Shown: one piece after another, positions 35,668-45,451 of the stretch
Layout of the letters: each line of letters opens with the position of its first letter
Numbering within the stretch: position 1 is the first letter of the stretch
From: Zhengella sp020637775
Lineage (GTDB): Bacteria > Pseudomonadota > Alphaproteobacteria > Rhizobiales > Rhizobiaceae
DNA length: 64,000 nucleotides
Assembly: GCF_041397485.1 (NCBI RefSeq)
Contig: NZ_JAWKWO010000006.1
Coordinates: 271,858 to 335,857 of the forward strand
Direction of reading: 5' to 3'
The notes under the pieces: generated by a model
Databases searched by the model: none
What the model saw: the letters and a program-made list of their open reading frames with translations, nothing else
What the model was told of the DNA's origin: nothing
Translations under genes and position numbers: made by a program

Positions 35668-35702
35668 TGAATTACACTTTCGACGCAGTGAAGTTCGGAT
35701 TA

Positions 35703-36491
35703 TCAGGCAGCCTGGAGCCGTCGCTCGCGCCGTATCACTTCCGAAGCCAGCTGGAGATAGGCCTGGCTTCCCGTGCATTTCAGATCATACAAAATGGCCG
35801 GTTTTCCATGCGATGGCGCCTCCGAGATACGGACATTGCGGGGGATCACTGTGTTGTAGACCTTTTCCCCCATATGCGCCCGCACATCATCCACCACCTG
35901 GTTGGCGAGATTGTTACGCCCGTCATACATGGTCAGGACGATACCCTGGATCTCAAGCCCCGGATTGATGCTGGTGCGGACCTGTTCGACGGTCTGGAGC
36001 AGCTGGCTCAAACCCTCGAGAGCAAAAAATTCGCATTGCAACGGAACGAGAACCGAATCCGCCGCCGCCATGGCATTCAACGTCAACAGGTTCAACGACG
36101 GCGGGCAGTCGATCAGAATGTAACCGTAACCATGGTCCTGATTCCGGATAGCGTTTCGCAATCGAACGACACGATCGGCGGACCCGGAGATTTCCATCTC
36201 GACACCAAGAAGATCCATTGTGGACGGCACGATGTCGAGATCAGGCACAGCAGTACGGATCGTGGATTCCGTCAACTTCCGATCACCGACGAGGACATCA
36301 TATGCGGAAACGACGCGCTCCGACCGCTCCACGCCCAACCCGGTGCTGGCATTGCCCTGCGGGTCAAGGTCAATAATCAACACGCGCTCTCCGATTGCGG
36401 CAAGTGCGGTGCCAAGATTGATGGCAGTCGTTGTCTTTCCGACCCCACCCTTTTGGTTGGCGAGAGTTATGATCCGGGTTCTCTTGCTCAT
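35703..36491 (-). CDS. parA: Chromosome partitioning ATPase ParA (Soj-like)
   Basis: A 262-residue deviant-Walker ATPase that moves ParB-bound origins. The P-loop ANQKGGVGKTTTAINLGTALA and Walker B VLIIDLDPQGNASTGLG are clear. The ATG at 36491 gives the usual start MSKRTRIITLANQKGG; an ATG at 36500 adds three residues. The stop is 35 nt from the parB start. rsmG lies just upstream, so rsmG-parA-parB is transcribed leftward together. Base composition is lower in GC than in flanking genes. Confidence 0.97.
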   Translation of the reverse strand: MSKRTRIITLANQKGGVGKTTTAINLGTALAAIGERVLIIDLDPQGNASTGLGVERSERVVSAYDVLVGDRKLTESTIRTAVPDLDIVPSTMDLLGVEMEISGSADRVVRLRNAIRNQDHGYGYILIDCPPSLNLLTLNAMAAADSVLVPLQCEFFALEGLSQLLQTVEQVRTSINPGLEIQGIVLTMYDGRNNLANQVVDDVRAHMGEKVYNTVIPRNVRISEAPSHGKPAILYDLKCTGSQAYLQLASEVIRRERRLQAA

Positions 36492-36538
36492 GGTCCACAT
36501 CCGTGATGCCAGGACTTCGGCTCGACATATACAGGTTC

Positions 36539-37174
36539 TCAGCGCCGTTCTGGCTGCGATATTTCAAGAATGACACTCTCATCATCGATGACGCTCGGAT
36601 GTTCTATCAGATTGAACGTCCAGTTTCGCCTGCTTTCTTCGACTTCCCGTCGGTATCCACGACCTTTTGGGAAAAATGCACGCGTCCCTTCGCCAAACAA
36701 CGGAAAAGCCATGGACAAGAGATCGTCCAGAGGGGCAAGCGCACGCGCGGTGATGAAATCCGGTTGTTTCACGTGAATCACAGCATCTTCAATACGCTGG
36801 GATACGATCCGCGCAGGCCCCCCAAATGCTGCATTGACCGAGTGAAGAAACCCGGTCTTGCGTGTGTTACTTTCGACCAACGCTACCTCGCCCGAAGACC
36901 CTTTGGCGAGTATCGCAATCACCATCCCAGGGAGTCCGCCACCGGACCCTAGATCAACCCAGCTCCCGTTGCTGTTGTTCGCAAGAAAGAAAATTTGAGC
37001 AGAATCGAGAACATGGCGTTCCCAGAAAGAACCAATTGTCGATGGCGCGGCGAGATTGATCTTCCGGTTCCAGATCTCAAACTGCGTTTGATAAGCCTTC
37101 AACAACTCATATGTTTCACGTGAAACCCGCAAACCTAGCGAACAAAGTGCGGAATAGTCGTCCTCTCGCATCAT
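36539..37174 (-). CDS. rsmG: 16S rRNA (guanine527-N7)-methyltransferase
   Basis: A 211-residue SAM-dependent methyltransferase (formerly GidB) that modifies G527 of 16S rRNA; loss gives low-level streptomycin resistance. The SAM motif DLGSGGGLPGMVIAILAK is clear, and FWERHVLDSAQIF is a family block. It overlaps mnmG by 4 nt, the usual mnmG-rsmG coupling. Two parS-like sites lie inside its coding sequence. Confidence 0.96.
   Translation of the reverse strand: MMREDDYSALCSLGLRVSRETYELLKAYQTQFEIWNRKINLAAPSTIGSFWERHVLDSAQIFFLANNSNGSWVDLGSGGGLPGMVIAILAKGSSGEVALVESNTRKTGFLHSVNAAFGGPARIVSQRIEDAVIHVKQPDFITARALAPLDDLLSMAFPLFGEGTRAFFPKGRGYRREVEESRRNWTFNLIEHPSVIDDESVILEISQPERR
36765..36780. promoter_or_regulatory. 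parS-like centromere site
   Basis: TGTTTCACGTGAATCA, matching 15 of 16 positions of the bacterial parS consensus TGTTTCACGTGAAACA. It lies inside rsmG, close to parAB, as expected for a ParB nucleation site. Confidence 0.8.
37112..37127. promoter_or_regulatory. parS-like centromere site
   Basis: TGTTTCACGTGAAACC, 15 of 16 consensus positions, inside the 5' part of rsmG. Confidence 0.85.
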
Positions 37175-39039
37175 CCGGCCTTCAAGAAAAAGTGTCGATT
37201 GCGAACATGTGCAATCAACAACGCCACCGCTGCAGGAGTCATACCTTCAATGCGGCTTGCTGCCCCAATCGATGAGGGTTGCGCTGAATCCAGTTTACCC
37301 TTCAACTCGTTCGACAGCCCGGAAAGCTGAGAATAATCGAAATCTTTCGGGATAACGAGCGCTTCTTCTCGCAAGGCGATGTCGATATCAGCCTTCTGCC
37401 GATCCAGATAGACAGAATATTTCGCATCGGTTTCAAGCAGCATTTTCACGTTATCCGAAAGCGTTCCAAGTCTCGGCTCTATCGCTTCCAGGATTGCCAT
37501 ATCAATGTCGTTCAATGAGAGTATATCCAAGCCATTGCGCCGCCGGCCGTCTTTCCTCAAATGAATTCCGAACGCCCCAGCCTGATCTGGGGTCAATGTA
37601 ATCATAGTGAGCAAATCCGAACCACGCCGATAATCAGCTTCAAGCGATGAAAAACGTTTTTTCCTGGCAACGCCAGCCAATCCGATTTCCACGGCCACTG
37701 GCGTCAGGCGAACATCGGCATTGTCCGCACGAAGCGAGAGCCTGTACTCCGCGCGGGACGTGAACATGCGGTATGGTTCGGAAATGCCGCGGGTCACAAG
37801 ATCGTCGATCATCACGCCGATATAGCTTTGGTTCCGGCTGAGTTTGAACGCTTCTTCTTCGGCAGCATGTCTTGCCGCGTTGATACCCGCGACAATCCCT
37901 TGAGCTGCCGCTTCCTCGTAGCCGGTTGTTCCATTGATCTGACCCGCAAGGTACAGTCCATCGACGCCCTTGACCGCCAATGTATGTTCTAGCGACCGCG
38001 GATCGACATAGTCATATTCGATTGCGTATCCAGGCTGCAGGATTGTCGCATTCTCCAATCCGGGTATCGACCTGATGAATGCGTGCTGAACGTCTTCGGG
38101 CAGCGAAGTAGATACACCGTTGGGATAAACCGTATGGTCGTCAAGCCCTTCGGGTTCCAGGAAAATCTGATGGCCATCGCGGTCTCCAAAACGCACAATC
38201 TTGTCTTCAATCGAAGGGCAATATCGCGGTCCCTTGCTTTCGATCCGGCCGGAATACATCGCCGAGCGGCCGATATTCGCGCGAATGATATCATGTGTCT
38301 CTTCAGTCGTACGGGCGATACCGCATGCAATTTGTGGGTTCTGAATTCTGTCGGTCAGCAAGGAAAACGGCACAGGCTCGGGATCGGCCTGCTGCATCGC
38401 CATTGCCGACCAGTTGATTGTACGTCCGTCAAGGCGCGGGGGAGTGCCGGTTTTAAGCCGGCCAAGAGTAAGTCCCAGATCCTTCAGGTTCTCGGCAAGT
38501 TTGAGCGAAGGTGACTCGCCCATCCGGCCAGCAGGGAAATGGCGTTCACCGATATGAATGAGACCACCCAGGAAAGTTCCCGTCGTGATGACAACAGAAC
38601 GGCTGGATAGATGCGATTCATCAGAGAGGCGCACACCACGCACGGATTCGCCCTCAATGACAAGTTCAGTCACTTCTCCTTCTACGATGTCCAGGCCGCG
38701 CTGATCCCGCAACAGGTTCTGAACCGCGTTCCGGTAAAGTTTTCGGTCTGCTTGCGTTCTGGGTCCGCGAACCGCAGCGCCCTTTTTTCGGTTCAGGAGT
38801 CGGAACTGGATACCGGCTGCATCAGCGGCTACGCCCATGAGTCCGTCAAGCGCATCGACCTCCCTCACGAGGTGGCCTTTACCCAGACCGCCAATCGCCG
38901 GATTGCAGGACATTGTACCGATTTCGGATCGGCGCATGGTAACGAGCGCGGTTCGCGCACCCAATCGCGCTGATGCGGCGGCGGCCTCACAGCCTGCGTG
39001 CCCACCACCGATGACAATAACATCATAAAATTCGGCCAT
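37171..39039 (-). CDS. mnmG: tRNA uridine-5-carboxymethylaminomethyl modification enzyme MnmG
   Basis: A 622-residue FAD protein (GidA) that, with MnmE, makes the cmnm5 group on U34 of several tRNAs. The FAD motif YDVIVIGGGHAGCEAAAASARLG opens the protein; TFLGGLIHIGERHFPAGRMGE and RYCPSIEDKIVRFGDRDGHQIFLEPEG are family blocks. The ATG at 39039 is the normal start; the frame is open to 39126. mnmE is the upstream neighbour, and two parS-like sites lie in the gap. Confidence 0.97.
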   Translation of the reverse strand: MAEFYDVIVIGGGHAGCEAAAASARLGARTALVTMRRSEIGTMSCNPAIGGLGKGHLVREVDALDGLMGVAADAAGIQFRLLNRKKGAAVRGPRTQADRKLYRNAVQNLLRDQRGLDIVEGEVTELVIEGESVRGVRLSDESHLSSRSVVITTGTFLGGLIHIGERHFPAGRMGESPSLKLAENLKDLGLTLGRLKTGTPPRLDGRTINWSAMAMQQADPEPVPFSLLTDRIQNPQIACGIARTTEETHDIIRANIGRSAMYSGRIESKGPRYCPSIEDKIVRFGDRDGHQIFLEPEGLDDHTVYPNGVSTSLPEDVQHAFIRSIPGLENATILQPGYAIEYDYVDPRSLEHTLAVKGVDGLYLAGQINGTTGYEEAAAQGIVAGINAARHAAEEEAFKLSRNQSYIGVMIDDLVTRGISEPYRMFTSRAEYRLSLRADNADVRLTPVAVEIGLAGVARKKRFSSLEADYRRGSDLLTMITLTPDQAGAFGIHLRKDGRRRNGLDILSLNDIDMAILEAIEPRLGTLSDNVKMLLETDAKYSVYLDRQKADIDIALREEALVIPKDFDYSQLSGLSNELKGKLDSAQPSSIGAASRIEGMTPAAVALLIAHVRNRHFFLKAG

Positions 39040-39149
39040 TACCAAGTCTTCCGTCGCATTGATACCGCGAACAATCGTTAGACCGAAACGGATGCGGGAT
39101 TGGCGGTCAATTGTCAACGATGCCAAGTCATCGATGTCCGGACTCCATT

Positions 39150-39165
39150 TGTTTCACGTGAAACG
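39150..39165. promoter_or_regulatory. parS-like centromere site
   Basis: TGTTTCACGTGAAACG, 15 of 16 consensus positions, in the gap between mnmE and mnmG and 35 nt from the next copy. Confidence 0.85.
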
Positions 39166-39184
39166 GGTATGCCAGGACAATAGC

Positions 39185-39200
39185 TGTTTCACGTGAATCA
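39185..39200. promoter_or_regulatory. parS-like centromere site
   Basis: TGTTTCACGTGAATCA, 15 of 16 consensus positions. Its last three bases are the complement of the mnmE stop codon. The 35-nt spacing to the neighbouring site suggests a functional pair. Confidence 0.8.
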
Positions 39201-40523
39201 TTTTCCGATACAGAACCGAGAAAATATGACGTCCAACAAATCCTCGACGTCAACTGATCCAGTGATTCGCCCGATAGAGCGCATCGCTACACGCAAATCC
39301 TCCGCAGCCAATTCAGGCGCAACACCGAGCATTTGCAAAGCATTTTCGAGCGAAGATACTGCTTGAATACAAAGGTCTTGCTGCCGGCTTCTGAACAGCA
39401 AGGGTGTGCCTGTGCCCTTTTGGGTTGTGAGACGCACCGTGCTTGCGAGGTCGGCAAGCAAACTGTCGAGGCCGGCACCGGTGGCGACCGAAATTTGATG
39501 CCTGTATCCATGACCTACGGATTTGGCTTCGAGATCCGCCTTGTTCCGGACGAGCCAGACGTCTTTGCCCGGAAACTCACCAAGCGAAACATTGCATTCC
39601 TGTTCAGGGCTCGAAATCCACAAGACCAGGTCTGCGCGATCAATCGCGGCATTCGCTCGCTCGATGCCAAGGCGTTCGACCCTGCCTGCATCGCTACGAA
39701 ACCCTGCTGTATCTGTAACCACGAGTTTGAATCCGTCGAGGTCTAGTGACACTTCGACCAAATCCCTTGTCGTTCCAGTTTCATCTGAGACAATTGCCAC
39801 ATCCCGCTTGGCCAGACTGTTCAACAAGCTGGATTTTCCGACATTCGGAGCCCCGGCAAGGACCACACGAAAACCCTCGGAAATGATCTCCGAACTATGA
39901 ACACGGTCAAGTTCCATGCGCATTCTGGATATGATGGTATTCAGCCGAGCGACGATATCGGAGATCATTGAATCGGGCACATCTTCTTCGTCAGAAAAAT
40001 CAAACTCCGCTTCGAGCAGCGCTCTCGCTTCCGTCAAATCTTCCATCCAGTCGGACCAGATTCGCGAATTTGCGCCTGCACTGTTTTCGATTGCCATTCG
40101 ACGTTGCGCTTCAGTGTCCGCCGTTATGAGATCAGCCAGTGCTTCGGCTTCATAGAGGTCGACCTTTCCATTAAGAAAGGCGCGTCGGCTGAATTCACCT
40201 GGTTCGGCATGACGAAACCCGGCAATTGTGCCAAGGGCGTCCAGACAGGCCGAGACAACAGCGCGGCCACCGTGGAGATGAAGTTCGACCGTATCCTCTC
40301 CGGTAAATGAATGCGGTGCCCACATCCGAAGGACAAGGGCACGGTCAATGATTCCGTGCCGGCTATCTTCCAGGACACGAAGAACCGGTTGCCTGTCGAC
40401 TGGCAATCCGCCGCGGCAGATCGACGCGAGCGCCTCCACATTCGGGCCCGAAATACGCATGACAGCGACACCCGAAGGCAGCGCGCCGCTGCTCAATGCA
40501 AAGATCGTATCGCCCGAAGACAT
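39198..40523 (-). CDS. mnmE: tRNA modification GTPase MnmE
   Basis: A 441-residue GTPase, partner of MnmG. The N-terminal folate-binding domain starts DTIFALSSGALPSGVAVMRISGP, the G domain has GAPNVGKSSLLNSLAKRDVAIVSDETGTTRD, DTAGF and NKAD, and the protein ends in the invariant C-x-G-K (CIGK). The ATG at 40523 is the family start. Like its neighbours it is lower in GC than the rest of the window. Confidence 0.97.
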   Translation of the reverse strand: MSSGDTIFALSSGALPSGVAVMRISGPNVEALASICRGGLPVDRQPVLRVLEDSRHGIIDRALVLRMWAPHSFTGEDTVELHLHGGRAVVSACLDALGTIAGFRHAEPGEFSRRAFLNGKVDLYEAEALADLITADTEAQRRMAIENSAGANSRIWSDWMEDLTEARALLEAEFDFSDEEDVPDSMISDIVARLNTIISRMRMELDRVHSSEIISEGFRVVLAGAPNVGKSSLLNSLAKRDVAIVSDETGTTRDLVEVSLDLDGFKLVVTDTAGFRSDAGRVERLGIERANAAIDRADLVLWISSPEQECNVSLGEFPGKDVWLVRNKADLEAKSVGHGYRHQISVATGAGLDSLLADLASTVRLTTQKGTGTPLLFRSRQQDLCIQAVSSLENALQMLGVAPELAAEDLRVAMRSIGRITGSVDVEDLLDVIFSRFCIGK

Positions 40524-40587
40524 GGTCCTGTACGAATGGCCGGCACGAACGGATGCAAAAGCGCAAGGGTTCTGCATCCATTCATGT

Positions 40588-41853
<1,266 letters not shown>

Positions 41854-41993
41854 GGTGAGCTCGTAACAAAAGAGGGGAGGATGACCGGGATCAATCATGC
41901 GTGACATGGGAAAGGGCAGCATGCTGCCACCGACCGGTCGAAAGGAAGGATCCCCTCAATAAACCGGAAACACGCCCTTTGCAAGGCCAATGC

Positions 41994-42542
41994 CTACCAT
42001 AGCGCCGGCTTCACGATCACCATGACCACGATGATCATCATAAGGACAGTCGGGATCTCGTTGATCATGCGCCATTGGCGTTGCGAGCGCACATTCCGGT
42101 CTTCGGAAAACAGCCGCACACCCTTGGCCAGGTCGCCATGGGCAGCCGACATTGCCAGAACCGCGGCGAATTTGACGTGGAACCAGCCGTCCGGATAAAA
42201 CCCGCCTTCCCACATCAGCCAAAGGCCGAACACCCAGGAGATCGTCATGGCCGGGTTCATGATGACGCGCAACAGGCGCCGCTCCATGATCTTGAATGTC
42301 TCGGACTGGACCGATCCAGGCTCTGCCTCGCAATGATAGATGAACAGGCGTGGCAGATAGAACATTGCCGCCATCCAGGCGATGATCGCCATCACATGGA
42401 TCGCCTTGGCCCAGAGGTAGAACCCCTCCGGATCGAGCAGGAAGATCAGCCCTGTCAGGCCAAGAAAGATGGCAATGGCCACGAAGGCGCGCTTGCCGGC
42501 CTTGCGGCCGCTGGCCTGCATCTGGTCGCGTGTCTCTGTCAC
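41994..42542 (-). CDS. hemJ: Protoporphyrinogen oxidase HemJ
   Basis: A 182-residue membrane protein with four or five helices that oxidises protoporphyrinogen IX in haem synthesis where HemG and HemY are absent. Conserved blocks are WAKAIHVMAIIAWMAAMFYLPRLFIYH, with the haem-ligand His, and KFAAVLAMSAAHGDLA, near the C-terminus RMINEIPTVLMMIIV. The start overlaps hemE by 4 nt, so the two haem genes are coupled. Confidence 0.92.
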   Translation of the reverse strand: MTETRDQMQASGRKAGKRAFVAIAIFLGLTGLIFLLDPEGFYLWAKAIHVMAIIAWMAAMFYLPRLFIYHCEAEPGSVQSETFKIMERRLLRVIMNPAMTISWVFGLWLMWEGGFYPDGWFHVKFAAVLAMSAAHGDLAKGVRLFSEDRNVRSQRQWRMINEIPTVLMMIIVVMVIVKPALW

Positions 42543-43573
42543 GAGGATTGCCAGCCGGCTTCACGAACCCGGGCAACCATGCGCTCCACATGCGCGATGG
42601 GTGTCTGCGGCGTAATGCCGTGGCCCAGATTGAACACGAGAGGACCATTGCCCAGCGCCGCGAGAATGCGGTCGACCCCTTCGTCCAGGGCGCGGCCCCC
42701 GGCAACCAGCCGCATCGGGTCGAGATTGCCCTGAACGGCGCCATGCGCCTGCAATCGCTTCGCCTGGTTCAGGGGAACGGTCCAGTCGAGTCCCAGCGCC
42801 GTCACGCCTGTACGCGCCCTGTAGCTGTCATAGAGCGTGCCTGCGCCCTTCGGGAAACCGATCACCGGAACCTCCGGGAAACGCGCCCTGACCCGCGATA
42901 CCATGCGCGCAACCGGCTCGACGCACAGCGCATCGAATGCCGCTTCGTCCAGCACACCGGACCAGGAGTCGAAAATCTGAACGGCATCGGCACCGCATTC
43001 GATCTGCCGGATGAGATAATCGGCGGAAACATCGGCCAGCAGAGCCAGGAGGGCCTTCATCGCCTTTTCGTCGCGGAAGGCAAAAAGCCGTCCAGGCGCC
43101 TGATCCGGCGTACCATGCCCTGCGATCATGTAGGTCGCCACGGTCCACGGTGCGCCACAGAAACCCAGCAGGGTGGTTTCGTCCGGCAACGCCTTGCGCA
43201 GCCTGGACACGGTTTCATAGACCGGCGCGAGATGTTCGTGAAAGCCCTTGTCATCCAGGCCTGCCACCTCGGCGGGCTCGATCGGCGTCATCAGCGGTCC
43301 GCGGCCTTCCTCGAAACGAAGATCACGGCCCAGCGCATGCGGTACGACAAGGATGTCTGAAAAGAGGATCGACGCATCAAATCCGAAGCGGCGTATCGGC
43401 TGCAGGGTCACTTCGACGGCAAGATCGGGATTGTAGCACAGGTCGAGAAAGCTCCCGGCCTGCTTCCGCGTCTCGCGATATTCCGGAAGATACCGGCCGG
43501 CCTGACGCATCATCCAGATCGGAGGGGGAAAGCGTCTGGCTCCCTTGAGCACTTCAAGCACGTTTCGCGTCAT
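42539..43573 (-). CDS. hemE: Uroporphyrinogen decarboxylase
   Basis: A 344-residue enzyme that turns uroporphyrinogen III into coproporphyrinogen III. It has the family signatures PIWMMRQAGRYLPEYRE at the start and GFCGAPWTVATYMIAGHG in the middle; IQIFDSW is seen as VQIFDSWSG. The ATG at 43573 is preferred over those at 43582 and 43615. It is the last leftward gene before the origin gap and forms hemE-hemJ. Confidence 0.97.
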   Translation of the reverse strand: MTRNVLEVLKGARRFPPPIWMMRQAGRYLPEYRETRKQAGSFLDLCYNPDLAVEVTLQPIRRFGFDASILFSDILVVPHALGRDLRFEEGRGPLMTPIEPAEVAGLDDKGFHEHLAPVYETVSRLRKALPDETTLLGFCGAPWTVATYMIAGHGTPDQAPGRLFAFRDEKAMKALLALLADVSADYLIRQIECGADAVQIFDSWSGVLDEAAFDALCVEPVARMVSRVRARFPEVPVIGFPKGAGTLYDSYRARTGVTALGLDWTVPLNQAKRLQAHGAVQGNLDPMRLVAGGRALDEGVDRILAALGNGPLVFNLGHGITPQTPIAHVERMVARVREAGWQSS

Positions 43574-43988
43574 TCGTCCCATCCATTGCCGAATTCCCAG
43601 ATCAGGGAATCCCATTAAAGAGATTCTTTAAAGGAGTCTTTTGATTCTATGACTCTGTCAGAATCGTGAATTCATCATCATCCACATCCCGACCGACAGG
43701 CATAGAACCCTGATACATGCCGGGAAAAGCCTGTCCGGATGTGGACAAGTCCGGGGATGAACACGAAAACCGGCACAAATTCAAGATCATCCCTATATCT
43801 GTCGGAAAACGTGGAATGTGATCTGCCATGAACATGCAACAATCTGCCACAGCCTTGTCCAGACCGTTCCTGCTCTGCCCACAGTCACGATGCCTGTGGA
43901 AAAAGCGGCTGGTTTTCACCAGCGCGAAAGGGCAGTCTGTCGCTCCGGCACATTTGTCCACAGCAACTGACAGGCAGGCGGATAACCG
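43574..43988. other. Probable chromosomal replication origin (oriC)
   Basis: A gene-free gap of about 415 nt between hemE and PPSR, the known oriC position in Caulobacter and many other alphaproteobacteria. Four sequences match the DnaA box TTATCCACA at 8 of 9 positions, counting both strands: 43678-43686, 43740-43748 (reverse), 43895-43903 (reverse) and 43954-43962. A 17-bp palindrome TTAAAGAGATTCTTTAA at 43615-43631 starts an AT-rich stretch that could be the unwinding element, and GATTCT/AGAATC repeats follow. Gene orientation diverges at this point, which also fits an origin. Confidence 0.85.
43622..43665. promoter_or_regulatory. Cluster of five GANTC (CcrM methylation) sites
   Basis: GATTC, GAGTC, GATTC, GACTC and GAATC start at 43622, 43634, 43643, 43651 and 43661, so five sites fall in 44 nt with start-to-start spacings of 12, 9, 8 and 10 nt. 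CcrM methylates GANTC in alphaproteobacteria and couples methylation state to the cell cycle. The placement beside DnaA boxes suggests methylation-sensitive control of initiation. Confidence 0.75.
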
Positions 43989-44819
43989 GTGAACAAACCG
44001 CAAAGCTATTTTCATCTTCACCTGATTTCCGACGCCACCGGGGAGACGCTGCTGGCGGCCGGCAGGGCGGCCTCGGCGCAATACAAGAATGCCCGCGCCA
44101 TCGAGCATATCTATCCGCTGATCCGGACATCGCGGCAGATCGAACGTGTGCTGGAGGAAATCGATGCCGAACCGGGAATCGTGCTCTACACGGTGGTCGA
44201 CCATGAACTGGCGGCCCTGATCGACAAGGGTTGCGCCGCGATGGGCTTGCCCTGTGTCTCGGTGCTGGAGCCGGTCCTTTCGGTGTTCCAGTCCTATCTT
44301 GGCGCACCTTCGGCCCGCCGCGTCGGTGCCCAGCATGTGCTTGACGCGGAATACTTCAGGCGCATCGATGCCTTGAATTTCACGATGGAACATGACGATG
44401 GCCAACTGACCCATGACCTCGATGAGGCGGACGTCGTGCTGCTTGGCATTTCGCGGACATCCAAGACGCCGACATCCATCTACCTCGCGAACCGGGGTAT
44501 CAAGACCGCCAACATTCCGATCATCCACAATGTCCCGCTGCCGGAAACGCTTGTTCATGCCACCAGACCGCTGATCGTCGGACTTGTGGCATCGGCGGAA
44601 CGCATATCGCAGGTGCGCGAAAACCGGGTGCTCGGCTCCTCCATGGCTTATAACCAGTCCGACTATGCCGACCGCGCGACCATTGCCGCCGAACTGACCC
44701 ATGCCCGCCAGCTGCTGTCCCGGCACGGCTGGCCGATGATCGATGTCACGCGGCGTTCCATCGAGGAAACCGCCGCAGCCATCCTTGCATTGTACAACAA
44801 GGCCCGGCAAACAGGCTGA
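43989..44819 (+). CDS. Pyruvate,phosphate dikinase / PEP synthase regulatory protein (DUF299)
   Basis: A 276-residue bifunctional kinase/pyrophosphorylase that switches pyruvate,phosphate dikinase or PEP synthase off and on. Family blocks: FHLHLISDATGETLLAAGRAA at the start, LGISRTSKTPTSIYLANRG (the P-loop-like phosphate site), and RENRVLG with a C-terminal IDVTRRSIEETAAAIL. The start is GTG at 43989, directly beside the origin gap, as is common for this gene. Confidence 0.94.
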   Translation: MNKPQSYFHLHLISDATGETLLAAGRAASAQYKNARAIEHIYPLIRTSRQIERVLEEIDAEPGIVLYTVVDHELAALIDKGCAAMGLPCVSVLEPVLSVFQSYLGAPSARRVGAQHVLDAEYFRRIDALNFTMEHDDGQLTHDLDEADVVLLGISRTSKTPTSIYLANRGIKTANIPIIHNVPLPETLVHATRPLIVGLVASAERISQVRENRVLGSSMAYNQSDYADRATIAAELTHARQLLSRHGWPMIDVTRRSIEETAAAILALYNKARQTG

Positions 44820-44851
44820 AACCTCCGGTGTTCGAAGGATACCCGATACCC

Positions 44852-45451
44852 ATGCCCGCCGATCTCGTCCTGGCATCCGCCAGCCCCTTCCGCCGCCAGC
44901 TCCTGGAAAATGCCGGCATCTCGTTCAGGGCCGTTCCCGCCGAAATCGATGAACGCGCAGTCGAGGCCCCGCTCGCCCGTGCCGGCGGCTCGCCGGAGGA
45001 TATCGCGCTTGTACTGGCCGAAGCGAAGGCGATGGAGGTTTCGGGCCGTTATCCCGGCGCGCTGGTCATCGGCTCGGTTCAGACCCTGTCTCTGGGCGAC
45101 GAGGTCCTTCACAAGGTTGACACGATGGAGGAGGCCCGCAAGCGGCTGTTGCTTCTGTCGGGCAAGACCCATCAACTTAACGCGGCAATCGCCCTGGCAA
45201 GGGACGGCGAAACCGTCTGGCGCCATGTTTCCGTGGCCAGTCTCACGATGCGGAGCCTCGATCCGGGCTTTGTCGGCCGGCATCTGTCGCAGGCTGGCGA
45301 TACGGTTCTTTCCAGCGTCGGCGCCTACCAGATCGAAGGTGTCGGCATCCAGCTCTTCGAGACCATCGAGGGCGATACATTCACCATCATGGGATTGCCC
45401 CTGTTGCCGTTGTTGCGCCAGTTGCGCGAAATGGAGGAGATCGATGGCTGA
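44852..45451 (+). CDS. maf: Maf-family nucleotide pyrophosphatase-like protein with an active-site substitution
   Basis: A 199-residue Maf/YhdE-type protein. The N-terminus LVLASASPFRRQLLENAGISFRAVPAEIDER has the conserved Arg pair and the Glu region. The motif that is normally G-[AS]-D-[TQ] reads GSVQTL, so the conserved Asp is Val at residue 76 (codon GTT instead of GAT). This Asp is required for catalysis in characterised homologues, so the protein may be inactive. A GTG start at 44828 is also possible. It overlaps aroE by 8 nt. Confidence 0.85.
   Translation: MPADLVLASASPFRRQLLENAGISFRAVPAEIDERAVEAPLARAGGSPEDIALVLAEAKAMEVSGRYPGALVIGSVQTLSLGDEVLHKVDTMEEARKRLLLLSGKTHQLNAAIALARDGETVWRHVSVASLTMRSLDPGFVGRHLSQAGDTVLSSVGAYQIEGVGIQLFETIEGDTFTIMGLPLLPLLRQLREMEEIDG

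Noticed and set aside
43615..43631. TTAA-N9-TTAA next to the probable origin as a CtrA site
   Set aside because: CtrA sites have TTAA-N7-TTAA; the 9-nt spacing does not fit, and the sequence is better described as a palindrome.
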